Shown here: positions 1 through 5,200 of the stretch, in pieces | How positions within the stretch are numbered: position 1 is the stretch's first letter | How the letters are laid out: the number at the start of each line of letters is the position of its first letter | Assembly: GCA_946482385.1 (NCBI GenBank) | Contig: CAMLRI010000194.1 | Location: forward strand, 1 to 5,276 | Direction of reading: 5' to 3' | DNA: 5,276 nucleotides | From: an uncultured Cellvibrio sp. | Lineage (GTDB): Bacteria; Pseudomonadota; Gammaproteobacteria; Pseudomonadales; Cellvibrionaceae | Notes under the pieces: generated by a model | Told to the model about the DNA's origin: nothing | Database searches by the model: none | Seen by the model: only the letters and a program-made list of their open reading frames with translations | Position numbers and translations under genes: made by a program

Positions 1-327
1 AACAAAGCCTGGGCCAAGGCCGCGCACAGATACAAACTTACCCTCACCTTCCGATTTTTGCAGGGTAATACCGGGCAGGCGCTGTAGCGATTCGGCAACG
101 TTTTGGTCGGCGAAGTTGCCGGCGTCATCCTGGGAAATTACGGAGCTGAAAATATTTTTTTCACGTTCGGCTTCACGCGCATTGAGTTCGGCGCGGCGCA
201 CGCCCAATACGGTTACCTCTTCCACATCGTTGGGATCGGCCTGCTGCGGGCCGCTGGCTTCCTGGGCGTAGACCTGGCCGCTGGCGGCCATGGCGATGAT
301 TAACGACAACAGACTTTTCTTATGCAT
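1..327 (-). CDS. TonB-dependent receptor, N-terminal part (gene cut by window start)
   Basis: The first 109 codons of an outer-membrane TonB-dependent receptor, which takes up a ligand (siderophore, vitamin or carbohydrate) using TonB/ExbBD energy. Residues 1-21 form a signal peptide: KK near the start, a hydrophobic core, and likely cleavage after VYA. A TonB-box-like segment EEVTVLG lies at 36-42. The start of the plug domain follows, with the family motifs DQNVAESLQRLPGITLQ and VSVRGLGPGFV up to the window edge. The style (long linker, AESLQRLPGI, GEGKFVSVRGLGP) resembles the Xanthomonas/Caulobacter-type receptors often used for oligosaccharides, but the ligand cannot be told from this fragment. 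The ATG at 327 is supported by a purine-rich ribosome site (GAGGGGA, 334-340) about 6 nt upstream and by the signal peptide. The barrel lies outside the window. A terminator at 815-839 separates it from the upstream operon, so it probably has its own promoter in 328-814. Confidence 0.93.
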   Translation of the reverse strand, partial: MHKKSLLSLIIAMAASGQVYAQEASGPQQADPNDVEEVTVLGVRRAELNAREAEREKNIFSSVISQDDAGNFADQNVAESLQRLPGITLQKSEGEGKFVSVRGLGPGFV

Positions 328-350
328 AGGACTTCCCCTCAGTTACAACG

Positions 351-365
351 TGAAAATAATTATTG
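351..365. promoter_or_regulatory. Weak Fur-box-like site in the TonB receptor leader
   Basis: TGAAAATAATTATTG matches the remembered Fur 7-1-7 consensus (TGATAAT-N-ATTATCA) at 11 of 14 specified positions and contains the perfect 10-bp palindrome AATAATTATT (355-364). It lies 24 bp upstream of the receptor start codon, where repressor binding would be effective. AT-rich palindromes arise easily by chance, so this is only a candidate. If real, it would point to an iron-related ligand. Confidence 0.25.
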
Positions 366-582
366 TGAAAACCTGGTTGAGTAGTGGTTGTGCGCGCAGG
401 CGCTGGCGAGGTTGCAATGCAGGGAAGTACGAGAAGAAAGTGTCGGGCAGCATAAAGCCGCCTGCTGAGCAGGTGCGCAAGTGAGGATTCGCGATGAATC
501 TGCGGCGGTAAGGGTGACTGCTTTATTCATTATCTCGTGGCCTTTATTGCAAGCTCTGGATTCAGAATGCTTAAAGTCCACC

Positions 583-606
583 ACCAAAATCAGTGGCGAT
601 TTTGGT
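583..606. repeat. Perfect 9-bp inverted repeat with a 6-nt spacer
   Basis: ACCAAAATC (583-591) and GATTTTGGT (598-606) are perfect reverse complements around the spacer AGTGGC. No T-run follows on either strand, so it does not look like an intrinsic terminator. It lies about 256 bp upstream of the TonB receptor gene, in otherwise unexplained DNA. It could be an operator for a dimeric regulator or a hairpin in a long leader transcript. Confidence 0.5.
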
Positions 607-814
607 ACTAACCGAGATAGGAATTGCCGGGGGGGTGTTGCTTATCTTTATGGGTGCCAAGGCTGGGCATTGGCGCCAAGTCGCTCTGTGGCGCTTGGAA
701 TTATTGCTCTAGCGTGGGGGGATACTACACCTATGTTTTCCCGCTTGACCACCCTGCACGGCTTTTTTGCACAATTTTTATCCCTTGGGTAGCCAATGAA
801 TCATGCGCCACGGC

Positions 815-839
815 AAAAATGTTTCCAATGGAAACACTT
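815..839 (-). terminator. Intrinsic terminator of the mipA-DUF3019-rstA-rstB operon
   Basis: Read on the minus strand, TGTTTCC-ATT-GGAAACA forms a perfect 7-bp stem with a 3-nt loop (820-836). The stem extends to 10 bp with one G-U and two A-U pairs (817-839), and a run of five T (819-815) follows directly. It begins about 10 nt after the kinase stop codon, where an operon terminator is expected. The stem is modest in GC, and its symmetry could also serve as a protein-binding site, but the T-run on the correct side favours termination. Confidence 0.75.
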
Positions 840-849
840 GCGGCAGCGC

Positions 850-2148
850 CTATTGGTTTTCGCCGACGTCGGTTTGGTTCCGGTTACAGGGCCAGCGCAG
901 TTCCAGGCGGGCGCCCCCCAGGTGGTGCGGGTCGACAAAGCGGGCGTCGCCGCCGTGCCAGTGGAGGATGCGCTGGATGATGGCGAGCCCCAGGCCGAAA
1001 CCGCTGGCGGCTTCACCTTCGGGGTAGAGGCGGACAAAGGATTCGAACACCCGCGCGCGCTCCGCCGGGGGGATGCCGGGGCCGTCGTCTTCGATGGCGA
1101 TCTGGTAGTGCTCGGCTGAGGCCTGCCACTCCAGGCGGATGCATTGGCGGGCGTAGCGGGCGGCGTTGCCGAGGGCGTTGTGCACTACGGTTTCCATGAG
1201 TTTCCATTCGCAGTGGCATTGGCTGGATGGCGTCAATAGGTGCAGCTCCAGTTGCAGTGAGCGCGGGTTGGTGCGGGCAAAGCGCAGTTGCAGTTCGGCG
1301 AAGAGGTCGGCCATATCGCCGCTGCGGGTGTTGAGCTGCTGCCCCTGGCGCTCGAAGCCGGCGTACATCAGCAGCGAGCCGATCAGGGATTCCATTTCCG
1401 CTACGTCCTGTTCCAGGCTGAGCAGCTGGCGGCGGCTTTTGTCGTCGAGGGCGCGGCTGTCGATCAGCGCCAGGGCGAATTTCATCCGCGCCAGGGGGGT
1501 GCGCAGTTCGTGGGAGACGGCGTTGGTCATGTCGCGGTGCGAGCTGAGCAGCTCGCGCAGCCGCTGCGCCATGAGGTTGAAGGCCCGCGCCAGGGGGTAG
1601 AGCGCGGAGCTGGGGGCGATGCGCAGGTTTTGCGGCAAGCCGTCTTTGCCCAGCTGGCGGGTTTGCTGTTCGAGCTTTTTGGCATCGCGGGAGAGGGGCC
1701 ACACCCAGAGGAAGATGGCCAGGGCCAGGCCGGCGTAGAAGAGCCCGAGCAGCAGCCGTTGCAATAGAGGCTCCGGCGCCGGGGGGGCGGGCAGGCTGAG
1801 GATGATGACCTGGTCGCCACGGCTGGCCAGTTGGTAATAACTGAGCTGTTGCGCTTCGGCGCTGCGCAGTATGTCGCCGGCACTCAGTTGCGCCAGGGCG
1901 CCGCTGCTGGCCAGTTCGTCGAGGGGCAGCAGTTGCAGGCTGGCGTGTTGGGCGCTGAGCTGGCGGGCAAGCCCGGTGGGGTCGGCACCGGCACCCAGTT
2001 GCAGGTCGATCAGGGCCAGTAGGCTGCGCACCTCCTGGCTCACCGGCGGCTCGGGCGCCAGCCTGTCCCAAAAGTGGTTAAGCCCCCAGCCGAGCAACAG
2101 CACCGAGGCGACGATAAAGCCGTAGAGGCTGATAAAGGCGCGGTTCAT
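850..2148 (-). CDS. rstB: RstB-like sensor histidine kinase
   Basis: A 432-residue inner-membrane histidine kinase that should autophosphorylate and pass phosphate to the regulator encoded just upstream. The architecture is complete. A first membrane helix lies at about 7-26, a periplasmic sensor segment of about 100 residues at 28-128, a second helix at about 130-150, and a HAMP-like linker at about 152-204. The HisKA dimerisation domain carries phospho-acceptor His213 in VSHELRTPLAR. In the ATPase domain the N box is HNALGNAA (323-330), the G1 box DDGPGIP (354-360) and the G2 box GFGLGLAI (383-390). The ending LGGARLELRWP and the EDDGPGI context resemble E. coli RstB as I remember it, and the RstA-like partner supports the name. 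The ATG abuts the regulator's TAG stop with no clear ribosome site, so translation is probably coupled. The signal sensed is unknown, and orthology rather than family membership is inferred. Confidence 0.9.
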   Translation of the reverse strand: MNRAFISLYGFIVASVLLLGWGLNHFWDRLAPEPPVSQEVRSLLALIDLQLGAGADPTGLARQLSAQHASLQLLPLDELASSGALAQLSAGDILRSAEAQQLSYYQLASRGDQVIILSLPAPPAPEPLLQRLLLGLFYAGLALAIFLWVWPLSRDAKKLEQQTRQLGKDGLPQNLRIAPSSALYPLARAFNLMAQRLRELLSSHRDMTNAVSHELRTPLARMKFALALIDSRALDDKSRRQLLSLEQDVAEMESLIGSLLMYAGFERQGQQLNTRSGDMADLFAELQLRFARTNPRSLQLELHLLTPSSQCHCEWKLMETVVHNALGNAARYARQCIRLEWQASAEHYQIAIEDDGPGIPPAERARVFESFVRLYPEGEAASGFGLGLAIIQRILHWHGGDARFVDPHHLGGARLELRWPCNRNQTDVGENQ

Positions 2149-2850
2149 CTACTGCCAGGCATCGGCAATAAACAGGTAACCCTTGCCCCAGATGGTTTTG
2201 ATGCGGGTGGGGTTGTTGGGGTCGTCGTGCAGTTTTTTGCGCAGCTGGGAGATGCGCACGTCGATGGTGCGATCGAGGCCGTCGTATTCGCGGTTGTAGA
2301 TTTGCTGAAACAGGAAATCGCGGCTGAGGATATTGCCCGCCGACCTGGCCAGGGTGAGCAGCAGGTCGAACTCGTGGCTGGACAGCAGAATCTCCTCGCC
2401 CCCCAGGTGTACCTGGCGCAGCTTGGGTTGCAGCTGCAATTGGCCAAACACCAGATTGGCCTGGTCGCTGTCGTCGGCCTGGTAGTAGCGGCGCAACAGG
2501 GCGCGGATACGCGCCAGCAGCACCCGCGGCTCGGCGGGTTTGATCACATAGTCGTCGGCGCCGTATTCCAGGCCCAGCACCTGGTCCAAATCCGAATCCC
2601 GCGCGGTGAGCATCAGGATCGGCCCCTTGTACTGGGGGCGCAGCTCCTTGCATAGGGTCAGGCCGTCTTTGCCGGGCAGCATCAGGTCGAGCACCACCAG
2701 CGCCGGGTTGAGGTTTTGCACCTGGCGCAGCACCCGGTTGCCGTTGTCTTCCGTGTGTACGCGGAAATCATTGGCCTCCAGAAAATCGCTCACCAGTTGC
2801 GCCAGGCGGCGGTCGTCTTCCACCAGCAAAATCGTGTTGTGTTGCAGCAT
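2149..2850 (-). CDS. rstA: RstA-like OmpR-family response regulator
   Basis: A 233-residue DNA-binding response regulator. The receiver domain (about 5-118) shows the acidic pair E11/D12, phospho-acceptor D55 in VVLDLMLPGKDG, T82 in LMLTARD and K104. After K104 comes PAEPRVLLAR instead of the usual KPF pattern. E. coli RstA is, from memory, similarly unusual here (KTTPPAVLLAR). The winged-helix domain (about 133-229) contains YDGLDRTIDVRISQLRKKL and ends RIKTIWGKGYLFIADAWQ, very like the RstA ending KGYLFAPHAWE. I chose the ATG at 2850, which overlaps the DUF3019 stop as TGATG, with GGAG (2860-2863) 9 nt upstream. An in-frame TTG at 2853 would add one residue and cannot be excluded. In Enterobacteriaceae RstA acts under PhoPQ control on acid and envelope genes. 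Here it is encoded behind two envelope-protein genes and in front of its kinase, and a likely RstA-type site lies upstream of the operon. Confidence 0.93.
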   Translation of the reverse strand: MLQHNTILLVEDDRRLAQLVSDFLEANDFRVHTEDNGNRVLRQVQNLNPALVVLDLMLPGKDGLTLCKELRPQYKGPILMLTARDSDLDQVLGLEYGADDYVIKPAEPRVLLARIRALLRRYYQADDSDQANLVFGQLQLQPKLRQVHLGGEEILLSSHEFDLLLTLARSAGNILSRDFLFQQIYNREYDGLDRTIDVRISQLRKKLHDDPNNPTRIKTIWGKGYLFIADAWQ

Positions 2851-3272
2851 CAATAAAAGCTCCAGGGGTTGCGCCTTGGGGTGCGGTATTGCTTGTCCTG
2901 ATAAACCACGCGGAATTCCTGTTGCCCCAGGGCCTGGGGGGAATCCTTAACCCGCAATTGGAATTGGGTGCTGGCACTGGTGACCAGCTCGAAACTGTAG
3001 TGGCCGCGGCGCTTGTGCTCCCAGCAGTGGAGCGGCTGGCCGGCGGACACCTGGTGCAGGCACAGGGATACCGGCTCACTGGCCACCCAGCGGATCTCCA
3101 GCTGGTCCTGGCAGGTTTCGCCGGCGCTGCCCAGCACGCACAGGCGCGGCTTGATGGAAAAATCCACCAGCAGGGGCGCGGCCTTGGCCATGGCCGGCAG
3201 CATCAGCAGGATCAATAACGGCAGCGGTTTGCGCCGGCTAGCTGCCTCAAAAATGGTACACCCCCCCGACAA
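2850..3272 (-). CDS. Small exported DUF3019 family protein, non-ATG start
   Basis: A 140-residue protein matching, by recognition, the DUF3019 family of small exported proteins found near MipA and RstAB-like genes in marine gammaproteobacteria. Its function is not known. The N terminus SRRKPLPLLILLMLPAMAKA looks like a signal peptide cleaved after AKA (about residue 31). The mature part (about 109 residues) has four cysteines (45, 54, 71, 83), which could form two disulfides in the periplasm, alternating hydrophobic strands, and a basic C terminus ending WSFY. No ATG precedes the signal peptide. An in-frame stop lies just upstream, and the only usual start is TTG at 3272, inside the end of the mipA gene. 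An ATT at 3254 preceded by a G7 run is a less usual alternative. The gene overlaps mipA by 26 nt and its TGA overlaps the regulator's ATG, so translational coupling is likely in both directions. Confidence 0.82.
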   Translation of the reverse strand: MSGGCTIFEAASRRKPLPLLILLMLPAMAKAAPLLVDFSIKPRLCVLGSAGETCQDQLEIRWVASEPVSLCLHQVSAGQPLHCWEHKRRGHYSFELVTSASTQFQLRVKDSPQALGQQEFRVVYQDKQYRTPRRNPWSFY

Positions 3273-4149
3273 ATGCCGTGACTACATAGTCCTTGTCGAC
3301 CAGGGGGCTGTTGCTGATGGCACCGGGCAGTTGGCGATAGCTGCACAGGGCGCGCAGCTCCCAGTTGGCGTTCAACCGGTAGTTCCAATCAAACCGCAGC
3401 TGGCGGGAAATAGCCGCCCCCGGGGTGTAGGCCGCCAACTGGGTGGACTGGCCGGGCGCTATGCCGAAGTAGTAGTTGAGCAGGGCGGCATCCTGCCACA
3501 CCAGGCCGGCGGATAAGCCCAAGCGGTGCTCGCCCTGCTGCCAGTAGCGGGCCAAGGCCAGGCGCCGCTCTTCGCCGTGGTGAATGGCGGTGACATCCTT
3601 CAGCCAGTGCAATTGCACCTGGCCCCAGGCACCTGTCCAGCTGTATTCCAGCCCCGCCAGGCCGGCCATATGGCGCTCGGGCAGCTCGTCCCATACCACC
3701 CGGTCGCCAACAAATTCATTGGAACCGCTGGTGCCACTAGTGCCGCCGGTATCGGGAAACTCTTCCTTGCCCCCGCCGCTGGTCGCCAGGCCCTTGCCAT
3801 CCACCACAAAATTGAGCGGGTCCCAGCGGTTGAAATACACCTGGTCGTAGCCGGGGGTCAGCAGCAGGTTGACCTGGTGCTGCTCGTTCTCCCACACAAA
3901 CATGCCCAGGTCGAGGTTGTGGACAAAAAAGCGCTCGCCGGTGTAACTCAGCATCGGCAGCAACACCAGGGGGATAGCCTCGCCATCCACCAGGGGATTG
4001 GTGCGCAGGCCCGCGCCTATACCCAGGGAAAGCTGCCAGCGCCCCAGCTCCACACACTCCTGCTGCGCGGGATCGCAAGAGGGCGCCGCCTGTGCCAGGG
4101 GGGCACAGCAGAGGGCGATAACACAGAGGCATTTGGTCAGCGGGTTCAT
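3247..4149 (-). CDS. MipA/OmpV family outer-membrane protein
   Basis: A 300-residue outer-membrane beta-barrel protein of the MipA/OmpV family. E. coli MipA scaffolds MltA and penicillin-binding protein 1B, and other members are porin-like or antibiotic- and osmolarity-responsive. The signal peptide is residues 1-21 (cleavage AQA/A). A short cysteine pair (C25, C32) precedes the barrel start LGRWQLSLGIGAGLRTNPL. Typical elements are PLVLLPMLSYTGERFFV, NYYFGI (225-230), SPLVDKDYVV (281-290) and a C-terminal phenylalanine (GGVYHF), the usual barrel assembly signal. Residues about 118-150 are a Gly/Ser/Thr-rich low-complexity stretch, probably an extracellular loop. I chose the ATG at 4149 because it opens the signal peptide. 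A longer in-frame reading from TTG at 4275 would cross the promoter and RstA-like sites. No strong Shine-Dalgarno precedes the ATG. First gene of the operon, so likely a main output of the RstA-like regulator. Confidence 0.88.
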   Translation of the reverse strand: MNPLTKCLCVIALCCAPLAQAAPSCDPAQQECVELGRWQLSLGIGAGLRTNPLVDGEAIPLVLLPMLSYTGERFFVHNLDLGMFVWENEQHQVNLLLTPGYDQVYFNRWDPLNFVVDGKGLATSGGGKEEFPDTGGTSGTSGSNEFVGDRVVWDELPERHMAGLAGLEYSWTGAWGQVQLHWLKDVTAIHHGEERRLALARYWQQGEHRLGLSAGLVWQDAALLNYYFGIAPGQSTQLAAYTPGAAISRQLRFDWNYRLNANWELRALCSYRQLPGAISNSPLVDKDYVVTAFVGGVYHF

Positions 4150-4176
4150 AGCAAGGGCACAAAAGAAATTAAGGGC

Positions 4177-4205
4177 AGAGTAAAGGTTGTACCAATAATC
4201 GCCAA
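4177..4205 (-). promoter_or_regulatory. Candidate sigma-70 promoter for the mipA operon
   Basis: On the minus strand, TTGGCG (-35, 4200-4205) and TACTCT (-10, 4177-4182) are separated by 17 bp. This predicts a transcript start near 4170 and a leader of about 20 nt before the mipA ATG. The -35 matches the consensus at four of six positions and the -10 at three of six, so it is a weak promoter of the kind that needs an activator. The paired RstA-like sites end 7 bp upstream of the -35, which suits activation by an OmpR-family regulator. Confidence 0.5.
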
Positions 4206-4212
4206 CTGGCGC

Positions 4213-4249
4213 TGTAATCTTTTGTAGCCCTGCCCTACAAATTCTTACA
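4213..4249. promoter_or_regulatory. Inverted pair of RstA-box-like elements
   Basis: Two 15-bp arms face each other across the spacer CCCTGCC: TGTAATCTTTTGTAG (4213-4227) and CTACAAATTCTTACA (4235-4249, which reads TGTAAGAATTTGTAG on the minus strand). The arms agree at 12 of 15 positions. Each arm holds two TGTA words 10 bp apart, the one-helical-turn spacing typical of OmpR-family binding. Compared with the E. coli RstA box as I remember it (TACATNTNGTTACA, or TGTAACNANATGTA reversed), the minus-strand arm matches 10 of 12 specified bases and the other arm 9 of 12. The element lies just upstream of the mipA -35 and 83 bp before the divergent lipoprotein start. Binding by the regulator encoded in this operon is inferred. 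A hairpin is an alternative, but no T-run follows on either strand. Confidence 0.6.
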
Positions 4250-4332
4250 TTCGCTTGCAAATCTGCCACAGTCAAAGCCCTGGCGACTCTCTAGCATGAC
4301 CGGATTAAATCCATAGCCAGGGAGTCATCCGC

Positions 4333-5061
4333 ATGCGTTTACAGCCCAGATTTTTTGCCCCCCTCAGCCTTTGCCTTTTGCTCGGGGCCTGCGGTGGCGA
4401 TGTCACCGTCTCCACCAACCCCGGCCAGGAAACCCTGTTGATCGACTTTAACCAGGGTATCAGCGACTGGAAATCCGGCTTTGCCGACTACCCTGCCGGG
4501 GAAGAAAATTTTTATGAACTCAACGCCGGCCACGCCAACCTACCCAGCGAACTGGGCGCCAACCGCAAGGGCTTCCGCGTCAGTGGCAACAATCACAGCG
4601 ACGACCTGTTTATGTTTATCGCCAAGCGCGTTACCGGCCTGGAACCCAACACCCGCTACGAATTCCAATTTGAAATCAGCTTTGGCAGCAACGCCAAAAA
4701 AGGCTGTGTTGGCGTGGGCGGCGCACCGGGCGAAGCGGTCACCATCAAAGCCGGCGCCAGCAAGTTTGAACCCAAGGCGGTCAACAACGGCAGCGGCTGG
4801 TATCTCATGAATATCGACAAGGGCAACCAAAGCATTGGCGGCAGCGATGCCATAGTGCTGGGCCATTTCGCCAACAGCCGCGATTGCGAAGTTAATGACG
4901 ATGGCTATTTGAAAAAAACCCTGCGCAATAACCCGGGCAGCTTCACCGGCTACTCCGCCGCCGATGGCTCCATATGGATTTTATTCGGCACAGATTCCGG
5001 CTACGAATCCACCACCACCATCTACTACATGACCGGCAAGGTGTGGGCCATCAAGGATTAA
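4333..5061 (+). CDS. Uncharacterised lipoprotein, outer-membrane type
   Basis: A 242-residue lipoprotein precursor. The signal sequence MRLQPRFFAPLSLCLLLGAC ends in the lipobox LGAC, with lipidated Cys20. The next residue is Gly, not Asp, so by the usual rule it should go to the outer membrane. The body is rich in Gly/Asn/Asp and aromatic residues: DFNQGISDWKSGFADYPAGEE (about 38-58), SGNNHSDDLFMFIAKRVTGL (84-103), GCVGVGGAPGE (124-134), IDKGNQSIGGSDAIVLG (161-177) and ANSRDCE (180-186). C125 and C185 could pair. The LIDFNQGISDW opening followed by a strand-rich body suggests a beta-sandwich like those of carbohydrate-binding modules, but that is inference. I recall similar unnamed proteins in other bacteria but know no function. 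The start is supported by AGGGAG (4319-4324) 8 nt upstream. It is divergent from the mipA operon and shares its control region, so co-regulation is possible. No clear promoter of its own is visible. Confidence 0.88.
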   Translation: MRLQPRFFAPLSLCLLLGACGGDVTVSTNPGQETLLIDFNQGISDWKSGFADYPAGEENFYELNAGHANLPSELGANRKGFRVSGNNHSDDLFMFIAKRVTGLEPNTRYEFQFEISFGSNAKKGCVGVGGAPGEAVTIKAGASKFEPKAVNNGSGWYLMNIDKGNQSIGGSDAIVLGHFANSRDCEVNDDGYLKKTLRNNPGSFTGYSAADGSIWILFGTDSGYESTTTIYYMTGKVWAIKD

Positions 5062-5084
5062 GGCCGCGCCCGGCGCAGCGCAGC

Positions 5085-5108
5085 ATCCTGTGAAAGTGTT
5101 CACAGGAT
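5085..5108. repeat. Perfect 10-bp stem-loop after the lipoprotein gene
   Basis: ATCCTGTGAA (5085-5094) and TTCACAGGAT (5099-5108) are perfect reverse complements around the loop AGTG. The hairpin starts 23 nt after the lipoprotein stop codon, where a terminator would sit, but no T-run follows on either strand. It may stabilise the 3' end of the message, assist factor-dependent termination, or act as an operator for the next gene, which begins 92 bp downstream. Confidence 0.6.
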
Positions 5109-5120
5109 AGGCAAGCGGAA

Positions 5121-5149
5121 TAGGGATCAGCGGGTAATGGCGCTACACT
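5121..5149 (+). promoter_or_regulatory. Weak candidate promoter for the downstream gene
   Basis: TACACT (5144-5149) is a fair -10 hexamer. TAGGGA (5121-5126), 17 bp upstream, matches the -35 consensus at only three positions. The start would fall near 5156, giving a leader of about 45 nt. GGCGC (5139-5143) and GCGCC (5152-5156) flank the -10 as a short inverted repeat. The position between the hairpin and a gene start makes it plausible. Confidence 0.3.
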
Positions 5150-5200
5150 CGGCGCCTTTCCCCGATTCCTTTTCCCGGCCCCGCTTACAAGGATGCGCAC

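Larger units (their letters stand above)
328..814. other. Intergenic region without a supportable gene, upstream of the TonB receptor
   Basis: About 490 bases between the kinase operon terminator and the receptor start. Short open frames exist on both strands, but none has a convincing ribosome site, a recognisable protein or a good coding pattern, and the base composition is less GC-rich than in the flanking genes. It contains several symmetric elements: a 13-bp odd palindrome CCTGCTGAGCAGG (461-473), a 9-bp perfect inverted repeat (583-606), a 10-bp palindrome TTGGCGCCAA (670-679) within a cluster of CCAAG/CTTGG words (656-698), and an AT-rich palindrome AATAATTATT (355-364). It most likely holds the receptor promoter and operator sites. 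I see no clear -35/-10 pair and no known riboswitch or tRNA. Confidence 0.6.

Noticed and set aside
590..612. GCCACTGATTTTGG on the minus strand as part of a cobalamin riboswitch
   Set aside because: Only a short resemblance to one conserved block. The other expected blocks and the helices were not found nearby.
481..792. Open frame of 103 codons on the plus strand between the kinase operon and the TonB receptor
   Set aside because: No ribosome site, no recognisable domains, and it crosses the inverted repeats. It looks like a chance open frame.
820..836. TGTTTCCAATGGAAACA as a LacI-type operator
   Set aside because: The T-run directly after the stem on the minus strand and the position 14 nt after the kinase stop fit an intrinsic terminator better. 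It also lies about 490 bp from the nearest downstream start.
1013..2071. Long minus-strand frame of 352 codons inside the kinase gene
   Set aside because: Its product is Ala/Arg/Pro/Gln-rich, typical of an out-of-frame shadow of a GC-rich gene. The kinase frame carries all expected motifs.
3526..4227. Plus-strand frame of 233 codons opposite the mipA gene
   Set aside because: It is an antisense shadow without family motifs, while the opposite strand encodes a complete signal-peptide-bearing barrel.
4150..4275. Longer reading of the MipA gene from a TTG at 4275
   Set aside because: The extra 42 residues come before an obvious signal peptide and would place coding sequence over the promoter and the paired RstA-like sites. 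The ATG at 4149 is the natural start.
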